Of a stretch of 64,000 nucleotides of DNA, positions 16,701 through 22,795 are shown in pieces. Each line of letters starts with the position of its first letter. The first letter of the stretch is position 1. A program made the translations under genes and the position numbers. Location of the stretch: NCBI RefSeq assembly GCF_003408845.1, contig NZ_LRTV01000001.1, positions 74,760 through 138,759 on the forward strand. The letters run 5' to 3'. The DNA comes from Gardnerella massiliensis. Its GTDB lineage: Bacteria; Actinomycetota; Actinomycetes; Actinomycetales; Bifidobacteriaceae. The notes below the pieces were generated by a model, which saw only the letters and a program-made list of their open reading frames with translations, was not told where the DNA came from and searched no databases.

Positions 16701-16829
16701 GCTCATGAATTAAGTGCAACGGGCAGTAGCGTAGCGCAAATTGCATTTATTATTGCAATATTGTTGTCTGTTGCAGGTGCTTTCTCGATTAAAGTAAGGC
16801 GTTCTAAGCATCTGTCTCGCAATTATTAA
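10701..16829 (+). CDS. Cell-surface amylase-pullulanase fusion
   Basis: A 2,042-residue exported enzyme with two catalytic units. Signal peptide 1-34 (ending SANAAS). GH13_32-like amylase about 40-500 (D223, E256, D319). A CBM25/26-like module about 515-615, two CBM41-like modules (about 632-735 and 750-857), an Ig-like module, a CBM48 (about 965-1065), then a type I pullulanase (GH13_14) with YNVPEGSY, DVVYNH, GFRFDLMG (D1300), LGEGWD (E1329) and VEAHDN (D1422). A Pro-rich and Ser/Thr/Lys-rich linker, a C-terminal beta domain and an LSATG sorting-like motif (2004-2008) with membrane helix and basic tail follow. ATG 10701 fits GGAGGAAAGGA and opens on the signal peptide, unlike ATG 10683. It would cut both alpha-1,4 and alpha-1,6 bonds of glycogen outside the cell. 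Confidence 0.93.
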   Translation: MSHRRHFASKMVAVAASVAMLVTGFAVTGSANAASESNENLTLNRKGVIVTAFQQNWKSIAKECEQTYGPEDVKYVQVSPPNEHVKGTQWWTSYQPVSYKLDSKLGTKAEFKNMITTCKNAGVGIIADAVINHMTGAGNKDTVGVGGSEYDAAAQTFKTAGYTKDDFHQSAENIKNYKNAEEVWTHRLVGLLDLDTSKPHVRETLGKYFAHLLELGVAGFRIDAVKHISPTDMAAIKAEAAKQSGKKADDIWWMQETIGDPSEAKEIQPSEHLKEGEVNEFQYSYRLKSDFYGSISNLKNITDGLVKSDKASIFVTNWDTPRENYVRTLTYKDGPRYELANAFMLAYPYGNPNIYSGYRFDAKNKDDGAPNATDTSVPDVDCSPTTGWQCTQRWTSIRGMVGFFNVVNGAKVTNWQESDNNNIAFSREKKGFLAINNTPNAKRVLYKTDLLDGEYCNVYEAGNCSKTVKVTGGKVAATIAPYSAIALHVGAKADAASKTGPARDKSDPKYNVDDVKDQSTTVYFNAKNKAGNPSSVNIHYQISGDNWTVAPGLPMRKVCGNWFAKTITNRGEFKAVFNDGVNKWYHVNGQNGDFTIPANAKNYVVNENLGVDTNVSNVPCKAESSKPSALKTKIVIHYKQRYGDNRNMGVYIWGLKDADGKDAPAKWHEFNGQDVFGKTYTVEADGTYESGKVGFIITTDPDTVGWNKDGGNRNISQIEDGVGEAWVYGGDSNTFAEPPSEVADKLNNLKTLNVTVHYRRTNKDYAGWNLWTWYGSKKGVKRDFTAHDDFGKIAEYTFTDNNGVKDPKFIVRYSMQGNDWVAKDPGEGDRAIPAKAINLSQDGKTGNAEIWLMQGDSRVYLSPNVINTKANAINADITSLKEFTVNVSGDPSEIKKDDVTITDVTDSKKDKHKAVDISQVAVVNNKIVITAKSDLDLKKMYEINIKGVGGMPKTVSVSTVKGSKIVRTDEFDQKYAYDGNDLGAVVSGNSTTFKLWAPTATKVELVTYSGTDENSPEAKTQDMKLESNNSVWSITTSDAKAGTAYTYKVHFADGAVNNSPDPYAKAAVRNGMRSVVFGGSMATSVTRMAPFGKRPTDATIAEMNIRDFSIHESSGVREKNRGKYLGVIEPDTKNGNKPTGLDYLKSLGITHVQIMPMYDFGSVNEAGDLGYVATNDKNNPHQNWGYDPINYNVPEGSYASDSANPATRITELKKMVEGLHKAGLRVIMDVVYNHVYNAQKNAFGQTVPGYYFRYNDDGSLSNRSGCGNDTASERKMMRKYIVDSVKYWANEYGIDGFRFDLMGLIDLETMKEVREAVHAIDPSSIILGEGWDMSQLPYGNRTIQPNAYKLADNNGIAFFNDSFRDAVKGHGDDGVAGFVSGNRGSDNLVMQNLYGCQPGNSSCTGRHYANAGQTVQYVEAHDNLNLYDKLKKSLLRETDQNIKKRVMLANSLVMFAHGMPFFELGQEFLRSKNSNANSYNAGDGDNSVKWDLVNKNSDAVEYFKALIKLRNEIPALRDSTYSEVNKNMHWIKSSDGINAFSVDSNNKTYVFIFNANSDESTVNIGKGKYRVRIADGKANGNDESNWPEVSVDDNGNYKVVALSTAVLVKDAEKNKDENSIDLEKVAEYKLHPADVSELVNGPVNPKPKPEPEPGPQPQPAPGPVTPTPQPPAPSPVPTPQPQPHPTPNPPAPAPKPGPVVPPTPQPAPAPGPVTPAPAPGPQPVPQPGSDSTPGDSGSGSQHGPQQPSVETHNPQQGSTKSENPKQGNTQPSVKNKPESAPANKTQEHVNSEDTAKSENNGKTGKSESAETHENVGKSNNSTNTGKDANAENTEKPAQVENHTQKTETSTSVPSTSASSAPSATAPSAPASSAPAPEAPATVKQLKPELKGTLTVGSNDVATAGVVNNVSIHVVNSDFTERLKKDGVVYAYAYIYSTPRLLKSANGSKYVTVRMVNGVPQFDAMFPAGYSGKHTVVLVDEQGKQLAWTEITVVNNAVNQHAHELSATGSSVAQIAFIIAILLSVAGAFSIKVRRSKHLSRNY

Positions 16830-16904
16830 AATTCAAAGCAATGCTTTTGAAGCTTACGTTTTATGTTTTGAACGTATTATTTCTTAAGCACTGATATTAA
16901 AATC

Positions 16905-16945
16905 GAGGGCAATGGCATCGGTGGTGTTATTGCCCTCATTTTTTT
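16905..16945 (+). terminator. Terminator of the amylase-pullulanase gene
   Basis: GAGGGCAAT pairs with ATTGCCCTC and a run of seven T follows. The loop GGCATCGGTG is shared with the terminator at 20720-20761. Confidence 0.92.
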
Positions 16946-17043
16946 GATTTTTAATTCTGTTTGTGTGCTGTTAACAATAGTTTATTTACGCACATATATG
17001 CGCTAGGGTGAGCTACACAGTTGTTATGATGTCAGTATTGAAG

Positions 17044-17052
17044 TGGTACAAT
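17044..17052 (+). promoter_or_regulatory. Extended -10 promoter of the pullulanase gene
   Basis: TGGTACAAT at 17044-17052 matches an extended -10 and lies 26 bases before the leader hairpin, as in the upstream paralogue. The intergenic region 16830-17181 holds only the terminator, this promoter and the leader. Confidence 0.5.
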
Positions 17053-17077
17053 TGCCTTGCTAGTAATATGCATTACG

Positions 17078-17112
17078 ATGCCGGTTAACAGCATAGTTGC
17101 GTTAGCTGTCAT
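17078..17112 (+). promoter_or_regulatory. Leader hairpin of the pullulanase mRNA
   Basis: ATGCCGGTTAAC (17078-17089) pairs with GTTAGCTGTCAT (17101-17112) with one mismatch and two G-T pairs. The loop contains CATAGTTG, identical to the loop of the hairpin at 10599-10631. Confidence 0.55.
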
Positions 17113-17181
17113 TTGCATATTGCAGCTATCAGCATAACCAATGGAGAAGTATGCTGGTGCCAACGGAGGAAAGGATATCGA

Positions 17182-20100
17182 ATGATTTTTCATCGACATT
17201 GTGCGTCGAAGATAACTTCGATTGTTGCGGCTGTTGCGATGTTAGTAACAGGGTTTGCTGTTGCCAATACTGCTAATGCTGCTAATTCAACAGAGGGAAC
17301 ATCAAATAAGGTAACGCTGGAAAATAAAGGTGCTACTACTTCCCAACAAGATGTGACGAGTAAAACAACTGTCCGAATCCACTATAAGCCAAAAGCAGGG
17401 GATACTCGCGATATTGGAATTTGGCTATGGGGCAAAGACAAGGATGGCAAAGATTTACCTGGAGCTTGGCATAAGTTTACTGGCACTGATTCTTTCGGTA
17501 AAGTCTTTGAAACAACAGTTGACGGTGCATTTAAAAACAAGTCTCTTTTCTTTATTACCACTACAGAAAAGTGGAATAAAGATGGTGGCGATCGTGCTAT
17601 TGACAATTGTGAAGGTGGCCTTGCCGAAGCTTGGGTAACAGGTGGAACTTGGACAAATCCTGATGAAAAAGACACTAGCGATAGCACTAAGTTTACTGCT
17701 CCAGACAATCTTAAGAATAAGCCAAAAGAATTAACGGTAACAGTTCACTATCATAGGAATAAAGGTGATTACCAAGGCTGGAATATGTGGACTTGGGAAG
17801 ACGATCGTAGTGGCACTGCTCGTCAATTCACTTCGAATGACGATTATGGCAAGATTGCAACCTTTACTGCTAAAAATGATGCTGGTATAGAAAATGCAAA
17901 ATTTATAGTAAGGTATTCAACTTCTACTAACGAGTGGGAGTCTAAAGATTGTGATCAGGACCGTACGATACCTAATAATATTATCAAGCTCGATAAGAAT
18001 GATCCTACTAAGGGAACTGCGGAAATCTGGCTTTTGCAAGGAGATCCTACAGTATATGTAAATGCCACTATGCCACAACTTACAGCTCACATAATGTCTG
18101 CTGATATCACAGGTCTTAAAAAATTGGCTGTAAAAGTGTCTGGCGATGTGTCTTCCTTGAAAAAATCTGATGTAACACTTTTGGATAAGAGTGAGAAGTC
18201 TCAAAAGGAAATTGAAATTGTTTCTGTTGAGAAAAAAGGATCAGATATTACCATTGAGACCAAGAATGAACTTGATATCAAACATCTGTATGAGTTGAAC
18301 ATTAAGGGATTAACTAAAAGTGTTGATCTTTCCGCTTCTTCTAAGACGGGCGCTAGCGTAATTCGTACCGATGAATTCGATAAGAAATATGCGTACAATG
18401 GTGATGATTTAGGTGCTGCGTATTCCGCTTCTTCAACTACTTTCAAGCTTTGGGCTCCAACAGCAACTGAAGTAAAGTTGATTACTTATAAGTCGACTGC
18501 TGAAAAAGCTGAAAAAGATAAAGAAACAGCTATGAAAGCAGAAGATCATGGCGTATGGTCTGCAAAGCTCGATGGAGATCAAGCTGGTACAGCTTATGCG
18601 TATGAAGTTCATTTTGCTGATGGTACAGTGAATGTTTCTGCTGATCCTTATGCTAAAGCTGCAGTAGTAAATGGTGAGCGTTCTGTCGTATTAGCAGATA
18701 AAGACGCGGGTAATGCTGGAAAGCGTATGCCAAAGTTTGCGCATCCAAGTGACGCAACAATTGCAGAGATGGATGTTCGTGACTTCTCGATCAATCCAAA
18801 CTCTGGTATTAGCGATGCTCATCGCGGTAAGTATCTCGGTGTAGTAGAAGCAGGTACTAAGACCACAGATAAGCATAATGTTTCTGGCTTTGATTATTTG
18901 AAGTCGCTTGGTGTCACTCACGTGCAAATCATGCCAATGTATGATTTTGGTTCAGTGAATGAAACTGGTGACTTAGGCTATGGAAAACCAGGTGCTCAAA
19001 ACTGGGGTTATGATCCGCAAAACTACAATGTTCCTGAAGGATCTTACTCTACAGATCCTGCCAATCCAACAACAAGAGTTAAGGAAGCTAAGCAAATGAT
19101 TGCTGGCCTTCATAAGGCTGGCCTGCGTGTGATTATGGACGTGGTTTACAACCATGTTTATAACGCGCAAAATCATTCGTTTAATAAGACAGTTCCTGGA
19201 TATTACTTCCGTTATAAGGATGGTGCTCTGAATGGTAATTCTGGATGCGGTAATGATACTGCTTCTGAGCGTCAAATGATGCGTAAGTATATTGTGGACT
19301 CTGTGAAGTATTGGGCTACGCATTACAACCTTGACGGCTTCCGATTTGATTTGATGGGCTTAATTGACCTGAAGACTATGCAGGAAGTGCGTGCTGAGCT
19401 TAATAAGATTGATCCGTCAATTATTGTGCTTGGTGAAGGCTGGGATATGAATACTATGCTTCCTAAGAGTGATTCTACTATTCAACCTAATGGTTCTAAG
19501 ATTCCAGGCGTAGCATTCTTTAATGATTCATTCCGTGATGCTATGAAGGGTTCTGTATTCGATGCTAAGGGTACTGGTTTTGTCAATGGCAATACTAGTA
19601 AAGATACTAAGGCTCTGCTTGAGCATAATTTGCTCGGTTGCCAATTTGGCACAGGCGGTAAGACTGCAGATGGTAAGAATACAATCAAGTGCTGGAATGG
19701 TAATGCTGAAATGCACTTTGCTGATGCGGGTCAAGTAGTTCAGTATGTGGAAGCTCATGATAACTTGTCGTTGTACGATAAGTTAAAGGTTTCTGCTCCT
19801 AACGATACTGAAGACGTGCGCATGAAGCGAGTAAAGCTTGCAAATTCAATGGTTTTGCTTTCGCGCGGCATGCCGTTCATTCAGCTCGGCCAGGAATTCT
19901 TGCGAACTAAGAATGGTAACGGAAACAGTTACAATGCTGGAGATAAAGACAATGCTCTTGATTGGAATCGTGCAACAGAAAAGTCTGATTCTGTGAACTA
20001 TTTCAGGGGATTGTTGAAGCTCCGTAAGAGCATTAAGTCTCTTCGTGATTTTGATTATGCAACAATTAACAAGAACATGAAGATGATTGCTGGCACTCCT

Positions 20101-20640
20101 GATGGTGTAATTGCTTACACGCTTAAAGATGGAGATAAACAATACGTTGTAGTGTTCAATGCTAATAATGCTGAAACTCAAGTAAAGATTCCAGCAGGAA
20201 AGTATGTTGCATTGGTTGCCAATGGTGAAGTAAATAGTAAGCCGAAGGCTGTGACTGTTGCTGCTAATGGAAAGTACAAGGTTGCTGCTCTTTCTACTGC
20301 TGTACTGCTTGATGCAGAAAAGAATTCGCAAACAACTCTAACTCCAATTCCGCAGTTTGGTTCTACTTCAAGTTCAGATCAGCAATCATATTCTGCAAAT
20401 TCCTCAGATTCAAAGAATGGGTTTGCAAGTACGGATGCTGCAACAACGCAAGAGCAGTCTTCTGGTGAGAATTCAACTTCATCTCAAAAGTTAACTGCAG
20501 ATCAGAAATCCAAGAAAGCTATTACAAAACGTGGTCGTATGTTAAGTGCAACTGGTAGCAACATAGCGCAAGTCGTTGTAATGTGCGGCATACTTATAGC
20601 TGTAGCAGTGTTGTGTTTGATGCGTAGGAAAACACGTTAA
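17182..20640 (+). CDS. Cell-surface type I pullulanase
   Basis: A 1,152-residue exported enzyme that hydrolyses alpha-1,6 branches of glycogen, amylopectin and pullulan. Signal peptide about 1-34 (ending TANAAN), two CBM41-like modules (about 55-165 and 180-295), an Ig-like module (about 305-390), a CBM48 (about 395-500) and the GH13_14 barrel with NWGYDP, DVVYNH, GFRFDLMG (D723), LGEGWD (E752) and VEAHDN (D860). The tail has a Ser/Gln-rich linker, LSATG (1121-1125), a membrane helix and RRKTR. It parallels the second half of the preceding protein, lacking the amylase and the CBM25-like module. ATG 17182 follows GGAGGAAAGGA at 6-7 bases; the longer frame would bury the signal peptide. Confidence 0.94.
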   Translation: MIFHRHCASKITSIVAAVAMLVTGFAVANTANAANSTEGTSNKVTLENKGATTSQQDVTSKTTVRIHYKPKAGDTRDIGIWLWGKDKDGKDLPGAWHKFTGTDSFGKVFETTVDGAFKNKSLFFITTTEKWNKDGGDRAIDNCEGGLAEAWVTGGTWTNPDEKDTSDSTKFTAPDNLKNKPKELTVTVHYHRNKGDYQGWNMWTWEDDRSGTARQFTSNDDYGKIATFTAKNDAGIENAKFIVRYSTSTNEWESKDCDQDRTIPNNIIKLDKNDPTKGTAEIWLLQGDPTVYVNATMPQLTAHIMSADITGLKKLAVKVSGDVSSLKKSDVTLLDKSEKSQKEIEIVSVEKKGSDITIETKNELDIKHLYELNIKGLTKSVDLSASSKTGASVIRTDEFDKKYAYNGDDLGAAYSASSTTFKLWAPTATEVKLITYKSTAEKAEKDKETAMKAEDHGVWSAKLDGDQAGTAYAYEVHFADGTVNVSADPYAKAAVVNGERSVVLADKDAGNAGKRMPKFAHPSDATIAEMDVRDFSINPNSGISDAHRGKYLGVVEAGTKTTDKHNVSGFDYLKSLGVTHVQIMPMYDFGSVNETGDLGYGKPGAQNWGYDPQNYNVPEGSYSTDPANPTTRVKEAKQMIAGLHKAGLRVIMDVVYNHVYNAQNHSFNKTVPGYYFRYKDGALNGNSGCGNDTASERQMMRKYIVDSVKYWATHYNLDGFRFDLMGLIDLKTMQEVRAELNKIDPSIIVLGEGWDMNTMLPKSDSTIQPNGSKIPGVAFFNDSFRDAMKGSVFDAKGTGFVNGNTSKDTKALLEHNLLGCQFGTGGKTADGKNTIKCWNGNAEMHFADAGQVVQYVEAHDNLSLYDKLKVSAPNDTEDVRMKRVKLANSMVLLSRGMPFIQLGQEFLRTKNGNGNSYNAGDKDNALDWNRATEKSDSVNYFRGLLKLRKSIKSLRDFDYATINKNMKMIAGTPDGVIAYTLKDGDKQYVVVFNANNAETQVKIPAGKYVALVANGEVNSKPKAVTVAANGKYKVAALSTAVLLDAEKNSQTTLTPIPQFGSTSSSDQQSYSANSSDSKNGFASTDAATTQEQSSGENSTSSQKLTADQKSKKAITKRGRMLSATGSNIAQVVVMCGILIAVAVLCLMRRKTR

Positions 20641-20719
20641 GCATATTGCTTAATATGTGTGCTACATATTCGAGTAGGTTCTTGAATAGTAAGCTACGCT
20701 AAAAACATATATGTACTAC

Positions 20720-20761
20720 GAGGGCGATGGCATCGGTGATGTTATCGCCCTCAATTTTTTG
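20720..20761 (+). terminator. Terminator of the pullulanase gene
   Basis: GAGGGCGAT pairs with ATCGCCCTC and a T-run follows. Compared with 16905-16945, an A-T pair has become G-C on both sides, a co-varying change. Confidence 0.92.
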
Positions 20762-21039
20762 ATTTTTGCTTGCGTGTTGCATGCTTTTTAGAAATTTTTT
20801 GCGTAGCATAATTTCGGGCGTTTTCTAAAATTATAGAAGCCGTTTTCCCTTATATAACAAGGGTTTGTAGACGTTTTCTAAAAAGTAATATTTTACTTAT
20901 ATTTTTGAAAATATGAGATTATTTTACGAATAAATATTTGCATTTGTACTTTTGCAGTGTTAGCATCATTTTCAACACAAACGAATATCGAATACTTCGG
21001 TTGAGGTTTGTGCGTGAACCATAGTCAGCTAATGAGCTT
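20762..21039. promoter_or_regulatory. Promoter region of the tryptophan leader
   Basis: AT-rich and without a gene. CGTTTTCTAAAA occurs twice (20819-20830, 20872-20883). A promoter candidate is TTGCAT (20938-20943), 17-base spacer, TAGCAT (20961-20966), which would start the transcript about 80 bases before the leader peptide. Confidence 0.45.
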
Positions 21040-21054
21040 AAGGAGGCAGTTATC

Positions 21055-21159
21055 ATGCGTAACATGAACATGAATGCTGAATCTCACAATGCTCTTAACG
21101 CTGCACGTATGTGGTGGTGGCAGTCTTCTCTTTGGCGTGAGTTTACTCTGATGTTTTAG
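21055..21159 (+). CDS. Tryptophan-rich leader peptide
   Basis: A 34-residue frame starting MRNMNMNAESHNALNAARM and then WWWQSSLWREFTLMF. AAGGAGG lies 9 bases before the ATG. Three consecutive Trp codons (21112-21120) and a fourth at residue 27, followed 21 bases after the stop by an intrinsic terminator, are the hallmark of transcription attenuation: when charged tRNA-Trp is scarce the ribosome stalls at the Trp codons and the terminator does not form. The peptide itself probably has no other role. It is too short for normal gene calling. The genes downstream encode an ECF transporter, which points to tryptophan as its substrate. Confidence 0.88.
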   Translation: MRNMNMNAESHNALNAARMWWWQSSLWREFTLMF

Positions 21160-21180
21160 AAGCTGCGTATAAAAGCTTGT

Positions 21181-21214
21181 AAAAGACCTCCGGGGTAAGC
21201 CCGGGGGTCTTTTT
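21181..21214 (+). terminator. Attenuator terminator of the trp leader
   Basis: AAAAGACCTCCGGG (21181-21194) pairs with CCCGGGGGTCTTTT (21200-21213), 14 pairs with one G-T, and runs into T residues. I could not settle the competing antiterminator by eye; GAGTTTACTC and AAGC/GCTT between the Trp codons and the terminator are candidates. Confidence 0.88.
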
Positions 21215-21332
21215 GTATACAAGCTTAAATTTTCAAAATAACCAAATCACAAAACAAATCACAAAACAAATCACAACAAAATATTCGATAGCTTTATATG
21301 AACAATATAAAGCCCAAACAAGGAGAGAAATC

Positions 21333-21959
21333 ATGGCTCAAGAAATTAACGAAACCGTTAAGGAAACTTATAACAATGATGCAAACGCAACTACTGATGC
21401 TGCTGCAGCAATGATGCAAAATGTAAAAGTTAAGCATCATGCGCTGGATATTACTTCGCTGGTGCTGGTTGCTGTACTGTTCGCCGCAGGCTGCATTCTC
21501 GATTTCACGGTTGCGAAGTCCCTTTCTATTGGCAACATTCAACCGGAATTTGTTATTGCATCCTTCTGCCTGTCAATTCTGCTGGTTCGTCCTAATATTC
21601 TGCAAGGAGCTATTATTGGTGCTCTCGCGGCAACATTGATTCAGTTCAATACGTCGATTCCAGGTCTCGAGTACGCTTGCGATATTCCTGCCGCAATTAT
21701 TATGACGGCAATGCTTATGGCGTATGTTCGCTTCTTCCCGAAAGACGCCGAGCGTAAGGTGAGTGTTTTCCCATTAATTGCCACCTTTGTAACTACGGTA
21801 ATTTCTGGTTGCATTTTTGCTCTTATTGCCGCATTCTTCGTATTGCATTCTCCAAACATGGTTCTTGTGATGTTCCCAATTATTTTGGGTACCGCTGTGT
21901 TTAATGCTGTTGTTGTTGAAGTTCTTTATACTCCAATTCGACTCGTTTTGCACAAGTAA
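21333..21959 (+). CDS. ECF transporter S component, probably for tryptophan (copy 1)
   Basis: A 208-residue membrane protein. After a polar N-terminus of about 45 residues it has five or six hydrophobic helices: LVLVAVLFAAGCILDFTVAK, FVIASFCLSILLV, ILQGAIIGALAATLIQF, AAIIMTAMLMAYVRFF and two more. The size and pattern fit substrate-binding S components of ECF transporters, near the TrpP group. Tryptophan as substrate is inferred mainly from the Trp-codon leader and attenuator before it. ATG 21333 follows AGGAGAG at 7 bases. Three copies of CAAATCACAAAA-like sequence (21244-21275) precede it. The next gene is a close paralogue. Confidence 0.82.
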   Translation: MAQEINETVKETYNNDANATTDAAAAMMQNVKVKHHALDITSLVLVAVLFAAGCILDFTVAKSLSIGNIQPEFVIASFCLSILLVRPNILQGAIIGALAATLIQFNTSIPGLEYACDIPAAIIMTAMLMAYVRFFPKDAERKVSVFPLIATFVTTVISGCIFALIAAFFVLHSPNMVLVMFPIILGTAVFNAVVVEVLYTPIRLVLHK

Positions 21960-22102
21960 AACAACATTGAAGAATAAGTAAATAAATTAACTTGAATCAA
22001 CGTAAACAAATATAAACAAGCATAAATGAATGTAAATAAACATAAATAAATATCAAAAGTCGATAATTAAAATTTGATTATCGCAGTATAAAGGAGAAGA
22101 TT

Positions 22103-22684
22103 ATGAATCAGGAAATTAACGAACATGCAGGTAACATGATTAATTCTGTAAGCATTAAAAAGCATGCTTTAGATGTTACGTCTTTAGTGTTGGTTGCAGT
22201 TCTTTTTGCAGCAGGGTGTATTCTTGACTTTACAGTTGCAAAAGCACTTTCAATTGGAAACATTAAACCAAACTTCTTAATCGCATCATTCTGCCTTGCG
22301 ATTTTGCTGGTTCGTCCACATGTTATTCAGGGCGCGATTATTGGTGCTTTGGCTGCAACTTTGATGCAATTTAACGCATCTATTCCTGGTCTTAATTATG
22401 TTTGCGATATTCCAGCAGCAATTGTTATGACTTTGATGATTATGGCTTATGTTCGCGTTTTCCCTAAGGATGCTGCTAGAAAGTTCAGTATTTTCCCACT
22501 TATAGCAACTTTTATAACTACAGTTGTTTCTGGTTTAATATTTGCATCTACTGCATCTTTCTTTGTTCTTCATTCTCCTAAGACGATTCTTGTTATGCTT
22601 CCAATCATTTTTGGAACTGCTGTGTTTAATGCTGTTGTTGTTGAAGTTCTTTACACTCCAATTCGACTCGTTTTGCATAAGTAG
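22103..22684 (+). CDS. ECF transporter S component, probably for tryptophan (copy 2)
   Basis: A 193-residue paralogue of the preceding gene; the stretches LVLVAVLFAAGCILDFTVAK and VFNAVVVEVLYTPIRLVLHK are identical, while the polar N-terminus is shorter. The membrane core aligns over its full length, so both copies look functional. AAAGGAG precedes the ATG by about 7 bases. It is separated from copy 1 by about 140 AT-rich bases with no clear terminator and is probably co-transcribed. The two proteins may differ in affinity, prefer related indoles, or simply raise dosage; the sequence does not decide. Confidence 0.82.
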   Translation: MNQEINEHAGNMINSVSIKKHALDVTSLVLVAVLFAAGCILDFTVAKALSIGNIKPNFLIASFCLAILLVRPHVIQGAIIGALAATLMQFNASIPGLNYVCDIPAAIVMTLMIMAYVRVFPKDAARKFSIFPLIATFITTVVSGLIFASTASFFVLHSPKTILVMLPIIFGTAVFNAVVVEVLYTPIRLVLHK

Positions 22685-22795
22685 CACAGTTTGTGTTTGC
22701 AATATGTGTTAGGAATGTTTGGTAAATTATATAATCGTTAGATAATAATCAATAATTAGTAATCAATTTATTGGTTTTAAGAGTTAGGAATTATT

